Below, one piece after another: positions 23,061 to 35,075 of a stretch of 64,000 bases of DNA (position 1 is the stretch's first letter; every line of letters begins with the position of its first letter). The position numbers and the translations under genes were made by a program. The notes beneath the pieces were generated by a model, which worked only from the letters and a program-made list of their open reading frames with translations, was not told where the DNA came from and made no database searches. Source of the stretch: Humulus lupulus (lineage: Eukaryota; Streptophyta; Magnoliopsida; Rosales; Cannabaceae); contig NC_084801.1 in the NCBI RefSeq assembly GCF_963169125.1, forward strand, positions 74,279,696-74,343,695, in the 5' to 3' direction.

Positions 23061-24918
23061 CATCCTTAAAGATCCATCCTTCTTCCTGACAAATAACACT
23101 AGAGCATCTTTATGGCGAGAAACTAGGTCTGATGAACCCCAAATCCAGTAAATCTTGCAATTGAATATTTAGTTTCTTCAACTCTGTCGTAGCCATTCTA
23201 TAAGGTGTCCTAGATACTGGCTCCACCCCTTGTGCCAACTCTATAACGAACTCGATCTCCTGATGTGGCGGCAACCATGGCAAGTTTGTAGGAAACAAAT
23301 CTGGAAATTCTCATACCAATCTGGTCTCACCTGGCCTAACCGCCACATCTCTAGATGTATCCACAATATTTGCTAGGAATCCTATGCAACCTTCCTGCAT
23401 CAGGTCTCTAGCCTTCAGTGTCGAAATCATAGGTACTTGAAGTCCACTTACTGTCCCCACAAATACAAAGGGTACCTCCCCTTCCGGTTCAAAAGTCTCC
23501 ATCCTGCTTTTGCAGTCAATTGTTGCCCCGCACTTCAATAACCAATCCATCCCCAGGATCATATCGAAGTCATCCATCGCATGCAATGCTCTAACCCATC
23601 TCTACTTGCAACTCTCTACTGTCTATCTCTACTTGCAATACTCTTACCCATCTCCTAGAGACTACCAGTTCCTCAGTCGGCAACAAAGTCTGAAATCTCT
23701 TAGCATACAAATCACTAGGTCTACACAGCTAATTTATCAAACAAATGAATGGGTAGCCCCCTAAATCAATCAATGCAGCAAAAGAAGAACCAGCACTAGA
23801 AATCTGACCTGTCACGACTGAGGGGCTAGCCTCAGCCTGAGTTTGGGTCAAGGTGAATACTCTGGTAGGAGCGAGACTCTCGCTCTTCTTTGGCTCCTCT
23901 TTCCTCGCTTGTGGGTAGTCCTTCTTCAAATGGTTGACACTCCAACAAAAAAATAGGCCCTAATCCTGCACTCTCCCTAATGTCATCGTTTACACCGAGG
24001 ACACATTGGGAAACTCCTCCAGTTGTCACCCTGCCCTGACAGCCACTAAAAGCACCCTGTGCCCTCCTATCTGAGCTAGGAGGAATGAAAGAGTCTGGGG
24101 TCTTTCTCTTCTATTCATTGGGGCCACAACCCCGACTAGATCTGGTGAAAGGAAGCACCATCCATTGAGCATCGCACCTAGTGGTGCCCTTTCTCCATAT
24201 CTGATCCTCAATCCCTGAGCTATAAGGGCCTTGTCCATTCCCATATCATACGTAGTAGTCCTCGCATAAACCTATCCATTCGTTTCACATTAGTCGGTAC
24301 CAAACCTGGTGCAAACTTCTCTAATCGGTCAAACCTAAAGGCATACTTAATAACTGTCATCCGGTTCTAAGTCATGTTGGTAAACTCATCATCCTTCGCA
24401 GCTCGGACTGCGACACGGTAATACTTCTTGTTGAAAATGTTTGTGAACTCTTCCCAGGTCATAGCTGCAACGTTCCTTCTTTGAGTCACCACATCCCAGC
24501 AGATGTGGGCATCCTCTCTAAACATGTAGTTGGCCCAAGCTACCCTCTCATTCCCTTCCACCCTCATGAAATCTAGGATAGAAGAGATCATATTCATCCA
24601 CTGCTTTGTCCACAGTGGGTATTGTCAACCCTTGAAGGTGGGAGGATGCTGCTTCCTGAGCCTCTCATACAAAGGTTCCCACCTATTCTCCATAACAAGA
24701 TGAACTAGCACTGGCGCCACGGCCTGTTGAACCTGCAACCCAATGCCCTGAGGAGGGGCCGATTGCCTCAGCTCTCGAAGCTCTTCTTTTATTCGGTGAA
24801 GTCTAGCTTCCATTTTAGCAAATAACTGTTGCAAATTCGGTGGGGCAGGTGGAGGGTCCTGACCTTGGTTATCATCCTTGGCCCTGTTACTGCGGAGTCT
24901 GATTGATCATCGAGGTAT
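23061..24918 (-). pseudogene. Element G gag and protease (Tekay)
   Basis: Gag with [17 protein letters not shown] and TWEEFTNIFNKKYYRV (24597-24370), decayed zinc knuckle region (about 23930-24000), and a protease segment MDDFDMILGMDWLLKCGA (about 23580-23525) followed by the linker ending FIRPSFSP (23110). The expected start ATG is ATA at 24918-24916 (plus strand TAT). A local duplication at 23584-23665 repeats a phrase containing CTCTACTTGCAA. Multiple frameshifts; not functional. Confidence 0.8.
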
Positions 24919-25236
24919 TTTAACAATATGCCAGTAATCAATGACTTCGCTCATCACGCATGATAACAACATCCAAAACAACCTCCCAATTCATATCAAC
25001 CGACCATAAACAACAGTCCACAAAACACAGATATCATACAACAATCAAGGGGCCATGCCCTAACATCATGCATATGTCAACTCATTAATCATTCTCTATA
25101 TAAAATAATCAGGCAAACAAGGAACTTAATCATGCAATCAAGCATAAAATTCAATCATTACCAAACAACCCTTAGTCGAGCTTGTCACTGGCAGCGAGCG
25201 TACATGTTCGGTCAATCTCCAGGAACCGTAAACCTT
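24919..25236 (-). other. Leader of element G
   Basis: Untranslated leader homologous in position and length to those of A and copy B; no ORF. Confidence 0.55.
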
Positions 25237-25253
25237 GGCTCACTCTGATACGA
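25237..25253 (-). other. Mutated primer binding site, element G
   Basis: The minus strand reads TCGTATCAGAGTGAGCC; the second base differs from the TGGTATCAGAG consensus seen in A and copy B. Confidence 0.75.
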
Positions 25254-25256
25254 AGT

Positions 25257-25767
25257 TGTAAAGCCCTACTGCCTTAGAGATGTTACTAAGTAAGTTTAAA
25301 AAGTGCTAATCACTCGCTAATCGAGGTTTTAGGTTAAAAGTGTAGCTAAATTAGGGTAAAACCTGTTCCATGTCATTAAATACAAAATATTTGATAATCA
25401 TCAAAACCTCAGAAAGTTTTACAGTTTGGGTCCCAAAATACTATGTTAGAAAATATTTACAACTCAAAATACATTTAGGGTCATCCAAGCAAGAAATTCA
25501 AGACTAAACATACTATTTCCAAAAAATACCCATGGCAGTGGCAGCCGGGTAGGCCAAACATGTACACTTCACTCCACACTCTCCATACTCATGGTTGATC
25601 GACCTTTCCTTTGCCCTTACCTGCACCATAGAGCACCCGTGAACCGAAGCCCAGCAAGAAAACTCAACATAAAACAATCAACATATGCATATCTATTAAT
25701 CAACATATAACAAAACAGCCAAAAGGCTAAACACATAGCAGCCATGCCATCCCTGGCCCTGGGCTTG
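25257..25767 (-). repeat. 5' LTR of element G, primer-side piece
   Basis: LTR end TGTAAAGCCC at 25257, next to the primer site. It runs to about 25767 and then stops where plus-strand RT of H begins. The other piece is 30568-31983. Compared with LTR 8766-10921 about 300 bp between the two pieces are missing. Confidence 0.82.
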
Positions 25768-28344
25768 TATCCATTGCCTAGGATCGACGATTTATTTGAC
25801 CAGCTTCAAGGGAGTACGGTGTTTTCGAAGATTGATCTCCGATCAGGCTACTATTAGTTGAGGATCAAAGAGGAGGACGTACCAAAGACTGCTTTTCGGA
25901 CGCGGTATGGGCATTATGAATTTTTGGTTATGTCCTTTGGGTTAACCAATGCCCCGGCGGCATTTATGGATTTGATGAACAGAATTTTTAAGGATTACCT
26001 GGATAAGTTCGTGATTGTATTTATTGATGATATCCTAGTATACTCCCAGTCAGAGGCAGAGCATGAGCATCATCTGCGCTTGGTGTTGCAGCGGTTAAGA
26101 GAGCATAAGCTTTATGCTAAGTTTAGCAAATGCAAGTTCTGGTTATCGAAAGTTTCATTTCTAGGCCATATTATCAGTAAGGATGGGTTACTGGTCGACC
26201 CAAGTAAGACAGAAGCAGTGAGAGATTGGCCTAGACCCAGCAGTGTTCCTGAAGTTAGAAGTTTCCTTAGACTAGCAGGTTACTACCGGCGGTTTGTAGA
26301 GGGGTTCTCCAGAATTGCTACTCCGTTGACAGAATTGACAAGGAAGAAGACCAAGTATGTGTGGACATATCGATGTGAGAACAGCTTTAAAGAGTTGAAG
26401 CGGCGGTTGATTACTGTACCAGTGCTAAGCCTGCCAACGGATAATGAGAAGTTTGTGGTCTACTGTGACGCTTCCAGACAGGGTCTGGGATGCGTGTTGA
26501 TGAAGGCTGGGAAAGTGATAGCGTATGCATCAAGGCAATTAAAGGAGTACGAATAGAGATATCCCACGCATGACCTGGAGTTAGCTGCGGTGGTATTCAC
26601 ACTTAAGGTTTGGAGACACTATTTGTATGGAGAGAGGTGCGAGATATACACTGATCACAAAAGTCTAAAGTATTTCTTTACCCAGAAGGACTTGAACATG
26701 CGCCAGAGACGGTGGCTAGAGCTGGTAAAGGATTACGATTGTGATATCCTATACCATCCTGGGAAGGCTAATGTAGTAGCTGATGCATTGAGCCGGAGGG
26801 GCCCAGGACAACTGTATAGTTCGAGGCAGATATCTGACAGATTAGCTGGAGAGATGACTAGAGCAGGTATAGAGCTAGTGGTTGGTAGGTTGGCCAACAT
26901 TACTCTTCAGTCAACGCTCCTCGAGAGGATTAAGGAAGCATAGGGAAGGGACCCCCAGTTAGTTGAACGTAGAGAGAATGTCCTATCTGGAGCAACTAAG
27001 GACTTCTCTATTTCTGAGATGGGTTTGTTGAAGTACAAGGGACGGATTTGTGTTCCGATTGATCTAGACATTCGGCGAGAGATTCTGGATGAGTCTCATA
27101 CCACTCCCTATTCTTTGCACCCAGGTTCTACGAAGATGTACCATGACCTGAAGGTGTTGTATTGGTGGTCAGGCATGAAGAGGGACATGGTGGACTATGT
27201 GGCTAGATGCTTAACCTGTCAGCAGATTAAGGCGGAACATCAGAGGCCAGCAGGATTATTACAGCCTCTAGGGATTCTTGAGTGGAAATGGGAAGATATT
27301 GCCATGGACTTTGTGGTTGGATTGCCAAAGACCGTGGGTCAGCATGACTCGGTGTGGGTGATTGTGGACAGGTATACGAAGTCCGCCCACTTCTTACCTG
27401 TGAAGACGACTTATACTGTGGAGCAGTATGCAGAGCTTTATGTAAAGGAGATTGTTCGACTTCATGGGGCTCCGAGGTCGATAGTATCCGACAGAGACCC
27501 CACTTTCACTTCCAAGTTTTGGAAGTGCCTACAGAAGGCAATGGGCACGCAGCTCCGGTTAAGTACCGCTTATCATCCTCAGACGGATGGACAGTCTGAG
27601 AGGACAATTCAGATACTGGAGGACATGTTACGAGCTTGTGTGTTGGATTTTGAGGGATCTTGGAGTAGGTATCTCCCTCTGATTGAGTTCTCGTACAATA
27701 ACAGTTATCAGGCGACGATCGGAGTGGCTCCGTATGAGATGCTGTATGGAAGAAAGTGCAGATCGCCGATTCACTGGGATGAGGCAGGTGAGAGAAGGTA
27801 TTTGGGTCCTGAGATGGTTCAGAGGACCAATGAGGCACTTGAGAAGATTAGAGCTCGTATGCTCGCCTCCCAGAGTCGCCAGAAGAGTTATTCAGATCAG
27901 AAACGCAGGAGCGTGGAATTTCAGGTTGGTGATCATGTATTCCTCAGGGTTTCACCCCTGAGAGGAGTAAAACGATTTGGCGTTCGGGGCAAGCTGAGTC
28001 CCAGGTTTGTTGGTCCATTTGAGGTTCTGGAACAAGTTGGGGAGGTGGCTTACAGGTTAGCAATGCCTCTAGCTCTATCAGGGGTTCATGACGTGTTTCA
28101 TGTATCCATGCTCCGGAAGTATGTATCGGACACTACTCATGTGTTGAGCTATGAGAACTTGGAGTTGGATCGGGATTTATCATACGAAGAAAATCCTGTT
28201 CAGATCCTTGACAAAAAGGACAAAGTCTTGAGGAGCAAGACCATCGCCTTGGTTAAAATATTGTGGAGGAATAGCAAGGTCGAAGAGGCGACATGGGTAC
28301 TGGAATCAGATATGCGGGAGCGGTATCCCGAGTTGTTCAGGTAA
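25768..28344 (+). pseudogene. Element H pol: RT, RNase H, integrase, chromodomain (Tekay)
   Basis: 5'-truncated pol that starts inside RT at [10 protein letters not shown] and is open apart from three TAG stops (25855, 26554, 26941). RT catalytic [12 protein letters not shown] is at about 26020; RNase H has [16 protein letters not shown] and ADALSRR. The last open stretch (26944-28344) holds a full integrase: zinc finger H-x6-H ... C-x2-C (from 27097), core D, D and E in AMDFVVG (about 27307), SDRDP (27490) and QSERTIQ (27598), the GPF module, and a chromodomain ending PELFR. Gag and protease are absent. The integrase looks intact on paper but is not preceded by a usable start. Confidence 0.9.
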
Positions 28345-28366
28345 ATTTCGAGGACGAAATTTTCAT

Positions 28367-28380
28367 GAGGAGGGGATAGT
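28367..28380 (+). other. Polypurine tract, element H
   Basis: GAGGAGGGGATAGT immediately before the LTR start at 28381. Confidence 0.88.
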
Positions 28381-30567
28381 TGTAACGACCCCAAATTCGC
28401 TATTAAGGCTTAAGGGCCTGGAGTAGTGTGCCTGGAGGGCATAATGGGATTCTGTGTGTGACTTTTATGAATTTAATGCATGATTATGACTTATTGCACG
28501 TTATATGACTATTTGATTATTTGAGATGCATGACTATGTGAATTAGTATGAATGTAGACCTGATTGTCTTAGAATGAGCATGATTGTAATTTGGCCATTT
28601 TAGAGCACAACTGTGATAATTGTATTATGTGATCGTGCCATGTGAGTGTGATGTTATTATCAGGATGCACGCATCGAGACGGTCCTAGTGAGCCAGTTAG
28701 TCTAAAAGTCACAACGGGATGTTGTACCCGGCTCGGGAGGAGCCTAGGGGTACTTCGGGAATCTTATAAGTGAGTTGAGAATGAGTGGTTAGTTATTGGT
28801 AATTGGGTAACCTAGGTAACTATTTGTAACTGCTGTGAGTAACAAGTTTTAGATAGAAAATGGTAGAAATGAAATAGAAGTGAAAGGACTTAAGTGCCCT
28901 TGAAGGTTTAGTTAGGAAGGGTTATGAAGAAGGGGTAAAATGGTCCTTTTGCAAGGGAAATAGACAAATTGCAGCTGGGATTTAGGGGGGCACGGTTTGG
29001 GCATTGGGCATTTGAGTGTTTGATAAAATTAGAAGAGAAGAAAAAGAAGAAGAAAGAAAGGTTAGGGCAAGAAGAAGAAGAAGAAGAAGAGAAGGAGAAG
29101 TGGGAGTCTAGGAGGAGATCAAGGAAGCTTTGTGTGAATTCTCCATTTGAGGTAAGGGTTTTATACACATTTAAGTTTGGGTTCTGTTTTGATTTGAGGA
29201 ATTTAAAGCCTAAGCTAAGCATTGTTAAGTTTTGGGTTAGTTGCTGAAATTAGAGATCAAAGGTGTGGATCTTGGGTGTGTTGATGTTTTGATCTTGATT
29301 CTAGTGTCTATAGGTTGATAGATTGTTCATATGAAGTTTGGATTTGAGTTTTGGGGTTTAGGTATTGGTTTGGGGTGATTTGGAGAGGTTGAAGCTTGGG
29401 AAAACGTGAAGGAAAACCCAGAATTCTGGGTCTGCGAAGGCTTGCCGCGGCACAGATTTTGCGTGTCGCGGCATGGAGCCCCTGACTTGTTGGGTGCCGC
29501 GGCACAAGGCCAATTTCAGGATATCATTTTTGGCAATTTTAGGCCTTTGCTCCGGCGGTTCGGGGGATGTCTCCGGGGTGTTGTTTTAAGGTTTTAGAGG
29601 TCCCAGGAGTACGGGATTGGTCCCGGGAAGTGGTTTTGGGCTTGGTTAATATTAAAAGTGTTTTATGTGTGTTGTGACTAGGATTTCAGAGAGGCTCGTG
29701 CTAGAGGACCGTGCTCGTGACCGTGGTGCATCGGAAAGCAAGGGATACAGGTAAGAAAACCGTAACACCCGAGAATAGGGCATGGGCCCATTGTGTGATT
29801 GTAGGGCACGACCCTAGCTTGTATTGTGTGCAAATGTGTAATCTTAGATGAACTATTGTATGTTTGAATGGTAATTTCATAATGTATGATATGTGTGATT
29901 ATAATGGAATGAACGGCAAGGCCGAGAGCGGCAAAGGCCGGGTACGGCAGCGGGGCCGGAAGTAACGCTCAGCACATGGGATGCTATAGCCAGGGTGGGA
30001 CCCAAGGGATACATGAGTTATCCTACAGTGAGGACCGAGACCCCAAGCTTTGGTAAGGCCTCTGGGGTGGCATGGCCGTGCTTGTTTAATCTGATGATTT
30101 TCCTATATATCTGTGAATTATGCCAGTTATATTATTTGCATATGTTATGTGCTATTTGGGTTTTCTTGCTGGGCTTCGGCTCACGGGTGCTCCGTGTGGC
30201 AGGTAAAAGCAAGGAGTCAGTCAACCGGCCATGAGTATGGAGAGCGTAGGGGCGGCGCGTACATGTTAGGCCTGCCCGACTGCTTTGGTTGGGGACATTT
30301 TTGTAAATGGCTGTATTAATCCATTCTTTTGATAGTTAACCTGGTGTAAATCTATTTTTGAGTTGTAAATATTTTGTAAACCTTATTTTGGGATCCCAGA
30401 TGTTTTGTACTTAACGTTTTCAATGAAGTTAAACATTTTAAAAGAATTCAGCCTTAAATTCTGATTTATCCACACTTTTGGTTTTAGAAACCACTTAGAG
30501 TCAGTCAAAAGCACGATTTCTATTTTAAACTCACTAAGTAACAGCTCTAAGGTAGTAGGGCGTTACA
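28381..30567 (+). repeat. 3' LTR of element H
   Basis: A 2187-bp LTR, TGTAACGACCCC to GGGCGTTACA. It follows the polypurine tract and lacks a primer site after it. It contains a GAA-rich stretch (29030-29100), a GC-rich block with CCGCGGC motifs (29440-29510), and a near-palindrome at 29415-29432. The 92-104 aa frames around 28908-29247 are low-complexity readings of the GAA tract, not genes. Confidence 0.9.
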
Positions 30568-31983
30568 TTTATTACCTGTGTCCCAAGCTCCCTCAGCACC
30601 GAAATCCCGAGCATAGTCCTTTAACCCAAGCCTCGCTGAAGACCTAGTCACAACGCATCAACAATAACCACCCATCAAGCTCTAATCCATTAAATAACTT
30701 TGGAATATAGTTGCAGTCTCTAGGACCTAGGTAATATCCCTCCCAAGCCTTAACTTCCGAGTTCCCGAGCCAAAACCCTTAAAACAATCAAAACTTTGAA
30801 TTAGGGTCGCGGCCTAGCCCCTTAAGGGCCATGGCATGCCATAAGATAGAGGCAAAATGCCTCCCTGCTGGGAGACACGGGGCGCAGCATGCCCTTCCTT
30901 GGGCCACGGCATGCCTCAAGAATAGAGGCCTCGCCAGGCCTTCATGCACACACAGGCCACAACATTCCCAGCCTTGGGCCGCGGCTCGAATCTCCAAACC
31001 CAAAAAACATATTGCATTTCATGAGCTAACCTCCCTGAATTTTTACTATTTCAGAGCATTAATCCTAGAATTCTGCCTAGGATTCATATCCAAACAATAT
31101 ATTCAGTTCTAACACCCAAAAATCCAATAGAAAACTTCATCAACACCTAAATTCAATTACCTAACTCCTAACTCCCAAAGCTCCATAAAAACAGAGAAAG
31201 TTTGTACAGAAAACTTACTTAAATCCTTACATTTGTTACAAATTCAGCCTGAGCAAATTCTATACCATTCAAGCCTTCAATCCTTCAGTCCCTTAGCCTA
31301 AATTTCCAAAGCAGACTCTTTAAGTCATCAAGCTTCCAAGGTGATAGAGGGAACTGAGAGAGAGAGAGCAATGAACCTAGCTAGGAATTTTTTTTCCTTC
31401 CTTCTCTTTACTTCCAGTGTTTTCCTCAAGCCTCTAAGTGTATATCCACTTTCAAAATCACTAAATTGCCCCTAAGCCTAACCTCAACCCTTCAATGCCA
31501 CCAAGGGAATTTCAGTCTTTTTCCGAACTCTGTTAAGTCCCCGAGTATTCCCATAAATCCTCATTAATCTCAACATATCCAAATCATTACTTAATTACTA
31601 ACCATTACTCAATAAATCCCAAACTCATATTACATACCCAAAATACCCTTAGGCACTCCCCGAGCCGGGTATTCGACCCCGTATTGACTTTCTAGCTAAA
31701 CTGCTCTCTAGGACTATCTCGGATCATGCATCACAAATATATCACCACTCACACGTGGTAAAGATCACAATATACACAAATTGTATTTATGCCCTCAACG
31801 GGCTAAAATTTACAAATATGCCCCTACAACCAAATGAGGCCCACATGCATATTTAATTCACCTAAGCATACATTTCTAATAACATAATCATCAAATTCAC
31901 ATATAAACATAATAAATCAATTATTGCCTTCCAGGCACGCTAATCAAGGCTCTAAGCCTTATTAGCAAATTTGGGACGCTACA
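30568..31983 (-). repeat. 5' LTR of element G, outer piece
   Basis: Continuation of the G LTR beyond the H insertion, ending (as LTR start) in TGTAGCGTCCC at 31983. It carries the same phrases as 9585-10921 in the same order, including the GC-rich block with GGGCCGCGGCTCG near 30977. Confidence 0.82.
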
Positions 31984-32109
31984 GTTACATTATCTTATAA
32001 CTCACATAATCATACACAAATATATCTTATAAACATATAATTCCATATATTTCCATCCTAGCCCCCTAATCAAGGCCCTAAGCCTTATTAGGTTATGTGG
32101 GACATTATA
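31984..32109 (-). repeat. Older minus-strand LTR fragment
   Basis: Reads on the minus strand as an LTR 5' end (TATAATGTCCC, TAATAAGGCTTAGGGCCTTGATTAG), with the TG end changed to TA. Element G appears to have inserted into it; the rest is not found. Confidence 0.65.
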
Positions 32110-32500
32110 ATTTTTAAGCACAGTAACTCAAACCTAAAGGCTCACGAAGGATTCTACTACTCGGTTAGTAGAATTCGAGGTCTTGCTGGCTAGGAATTAA
32201 TCTCAAAGCCTTTAAATAGTTTTGTGCTGGATGGTTATCCATTATTATTTTGTGACTAGGGGCACTGCAAGGCACGGGGGGAAAGGATCGTGCTCGCTGT
32301 CGCTTTAGTGGCAGGGCACCATTGACGGGGCCAGGCCGTATTGGTGGGACCATTATAGGGAAGTGGTGTATATCTATTTTGTATGAGTTATTATACTTGT
32401 TGAATTATCCACGTATATATGGTTATCATTTATAAAGCATGTATTTGATAGGAATGCTTATCTGAATGTCTGTCTTATTTGGCTAAGTTTTCTTACCGAA
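32110..32500 (+). repeat. Rearranged plus-strand LTR fragment
   Basis: From TTTTAAGCACAG through TTGTGACTAGGGGC to GGATCGTGCTCG this follows the 3' half of LTR E (42475-42660) with many differences. After about 32330 similarity is lost. It sits where the coding end of element L should be, so L is internally rearranged. Confidence 0.55.
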
Positions 32501-32643
32501 TAAGAGTGTCACTCAGTGAGCGTGTTACAAGAAATAGCAAGGTAAAGGACTTGACTCTAGAGTTATATTCAGATTTGCAGGATTAGTATCCTGAGAGGTT
32601 TGAATAAATTTCGAGAATGAGATTTCAATAAGGAGGGGATAAT
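32501..32643 (+). mobile_element. 3' internal end and polypurine tract of element L
   Basis: Contains GTATCCTGAGAGGTTTGAAT and CGAGAATGAG, matching the pre-polypurine region of K, then the tract AAGGAGGGGATAAT at 32630-32643. Noncoding. Confidence 0.7.
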
Positions 32644-34285
32644 TGTAACATCCTGAATTTGCTATTAAGGCTGGGCGCCAAGATTACTATGACAAGAGGG
32701 AATAATCAGATTTATATGTGGAATTAATTGAATTTATGGGTTATTATGCAGTATAGATGATTTATAAGGTAATGTGAATAGTTATGCATGTTTATGAGTA
32801 TGAAATATGCATGTGGGCCCCTTTTTGTAAATTGGGGCATATTTGTAATTTTTGACCTGTTGAGGGTGTATTTGTACCATGTATGCATTATGAGTGAGAT
32901 CTTAGTTTATGGGGATATATTTTAGATGTGTTGTCCGAGACGATCCTAGTGAGTAGATTAGCGGAATAGTCAATCTAATATCTGGCTCGGGGTGAACCTA
33001 GGGTTATTTTGGTAATTTAGTACATTCACGGGGTTTAAAGGGTAATGGAAATTTATTTAGTGATTATTTGTGTATGTCGAGGTTAATTGGGAATTTATGA
33101 TGTTTTTTAGGTTTAGTGGGGAAATGATGGCGAAGGATGATTTTTCCCTTGAGGACAATAGAGAACTAAGATAAAGGCTAGGGGTACTTTGGTCTTTTCC
33201 CTAGCCTTGGATTACTTAGCAACTAGAGTTATGTGGAAACCTTAGGAAAAATCAGATAAACTCCAACCCAGTTACCTTCTCTCTCTCTCTATCACGTTTT
33301 TCACTTTTCTCTTGGGTCACTTGAGGATGTTTGAAGTTATTGAGAAGAAAGGCTGGGAACGCTAAGGAACTTGAAGCTGAAGCTAGGATTGGTATTAAAA
33401 GGCACCTAGGAAATGGATTAATCAGAGGTCATACTGCTATGGCTCAGGATTATGGATCGTGCTCGGGAATGCCTTATACTGTCAGTTCAGGACTCAAGGT
33501 AAGAAAACTATCTGTGCCCGTAGAGCAGGGCATGGCCCGATTATCTGTGCTTGTGTTGTGCTTAGTGTTAGGTGTAAATGTTTGTAACTATTATGTCATA
33601 TATATGTTTGTGATGAACGACATGGGCCGAGTGTGGCCAGGGCCGAGAGTGGCGAGGGTTGAGATCGACATTAAGCATGTTGAATGAAGGCCTCTATGTT
33701 AAGGCCATCTAAGGGTGTCGTACTCACCCGCTCGGTGAAGACCATGAACTTGGTGTCTGGTAACGCACCCTAACTAGCTTAGGCCGATGTTGGGAATTTT
33801 AATAAAAACTTGTGGATTTTTTGTTGTGTTTGGTTAGTTATGCATTTATTTAAATAAATTATTTTATGATGTGCAGTGAAATTTTCTTCTGGACCTCAGC
33901 GCACGGGTGCTCTATGGTGCAGGTAAGGGCAAGGAAAAGGTCAATCAACCATGAGTTGGAGGGCATGGAGTGGTGCATACATGTTTGGCCAACCTGGTTA
34001 CCACGGTTGGGGTACTTTTGAGGAGCACAGTATAATGTCTGATTTTGACGCTTATGTCGACTATACAGTGACTTTGAAATGGTAAATATGTTTTAAACAA
34101 TATTCTTGGATCCTATTTAGACTCTTTTACGATCTTAATGAAAGTACAAAACTTTTAAATGAAATTTTTATTAAATGAGTCTTTACATTAATTTAATTAC
34201 ACTTTGGGTCTAACACCTCAATTAGCAAGTCAAATACACATTTTAAAACCACATGGTAACGGCTCTTGGGTAGTAGGGTGTTACA
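32644..34285 (+). repeat. 3' LTR of element L (Tekay-like)
   Basis: A 1642-bp LTR, TGTAACATCCTG to GGGTGTTACA, preceded by a polypurine tract and without a following primer site. It is shorter than other Tekay LTRs here and lacks the GC-rich block. The 118-aa frame at 33331-33687 is an LTR reading, not a gene. It ends exactly where the LTR of element I starts. Confidence 0.78.
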
Positions 34286-34719
34286 TGTTGGTCTTGGAGA
34301 TGGGCATGTGCGAGGCTTGGGAGGTGGACCTTGTTGTATGAGGCCCTTGGCATCTAGGCGAGTGCGTACATGAGATGGGCCTCGCCTAGCAAGGTCTTTT
34401 AGTCTCGAGGGTTTATGTTAGCAGTTTTGAAGAAGGGGCATCTGTGCGCTTGGCGCCTCAGCAAGACGGTTCTTGCATAGCGAGTCCCTAGGGTCTGGAG
34501 GGTTCATGTCGGTTGTTTTGATAATGGGGCATGTGAGCGCTTGGCGCCTAGGCAGGTGCCTATGCGAAATAGGCCTCACATAGCGAGGCCTGTGATTCTC
34601 GGGCGTTCACGCGGGAAATTTTGAGGAAGGGCACTTATTCGCTACAGACCTTGTTATCTTGAGGTCTAACTTGGTGTCTTGGTACAGGTTGATTGAGGGG
34701 ACAATAACCCATATTCACA
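34286..34719 (-). repeat. 3' LTR of Tat element I
   Basis: Starts TGTTGGTC on the plus strand and ends ATATTCACA, followed by a complementary polypurine tract. The length (434 bp) and layout match a Tat LTR in minus orientation such as 43912-44506. About three diverged 95-bp tandem units fill 34330-34640. Confidence 0.65.
34330..34640. repeat. Diverged tandem repeat, about 95 bp x 3, inside the I LTR
   Basis: Recurring phrases are GAGGGTTYATGT, GGGGCATSTGNGCGC and TTGGCGCCT, spaced about 95-100 bp. The units include GCCTCGC/GCGAGGC inverted pairs that could fold as hairpins. Confidence 0.7.
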
Positions 34720-34731
34720 CTTGCCCCTGAG
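34720..34731 (-). other. Polypurine tract, element I
   Basis: Minus strand CTCAGGGGCAAG abutting the LTR, in the same place as ACTTGGGGGGCAAA in element C. Confidence 0.6.
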
Positions 34732-35075
34732 ACTACAAGTACACTTTTAAGTTTCCTTCCAGACTCCTTTCACATTCCTTATGTGATATGTATAGCACCC
34801 AAGCCTCACTTTGCCTTAAAAAGTATGGAAGACACATCCTTGGTTTGCTATCTTTGTGGTGAATGAAGAAACACAACATGCACCTTGGTGGTGTGTTTCT
34901 TTGTAGTTTATAAATAAACACACAAACACACTATCTTTGGTGGTAATCCACGTGTGTCCTTAAGATTGAAAGAGATCCAACCATTCCCAAGTGTGGATCC
35001 TAAGCTTGTCAATACCTTTGATCCCCACTCTTCATTTTAAACTTGATCCAAGGGCTAGGGAGCCTTGTCTCTTCC

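Noticed and set aside
28969..29247. Lys/Glu-rich 92-aa frame that resembles a nuclear protein
   Set aside because: It is a reading of a GAA-rich tract inside LTR H; related LTRs do not keep the frame.
33331..33687. Possible 118-aa gene on the plus strand
   Set aside because: It is entirely within LTR L and has no conserved domain; homologous LTRs do not preserve it.
34330..34640. CRISPR-like array
   Set aside because: The repeats are diverged, about 95 bp and contiguous, without unique spacers, and lie within a plant LTR.
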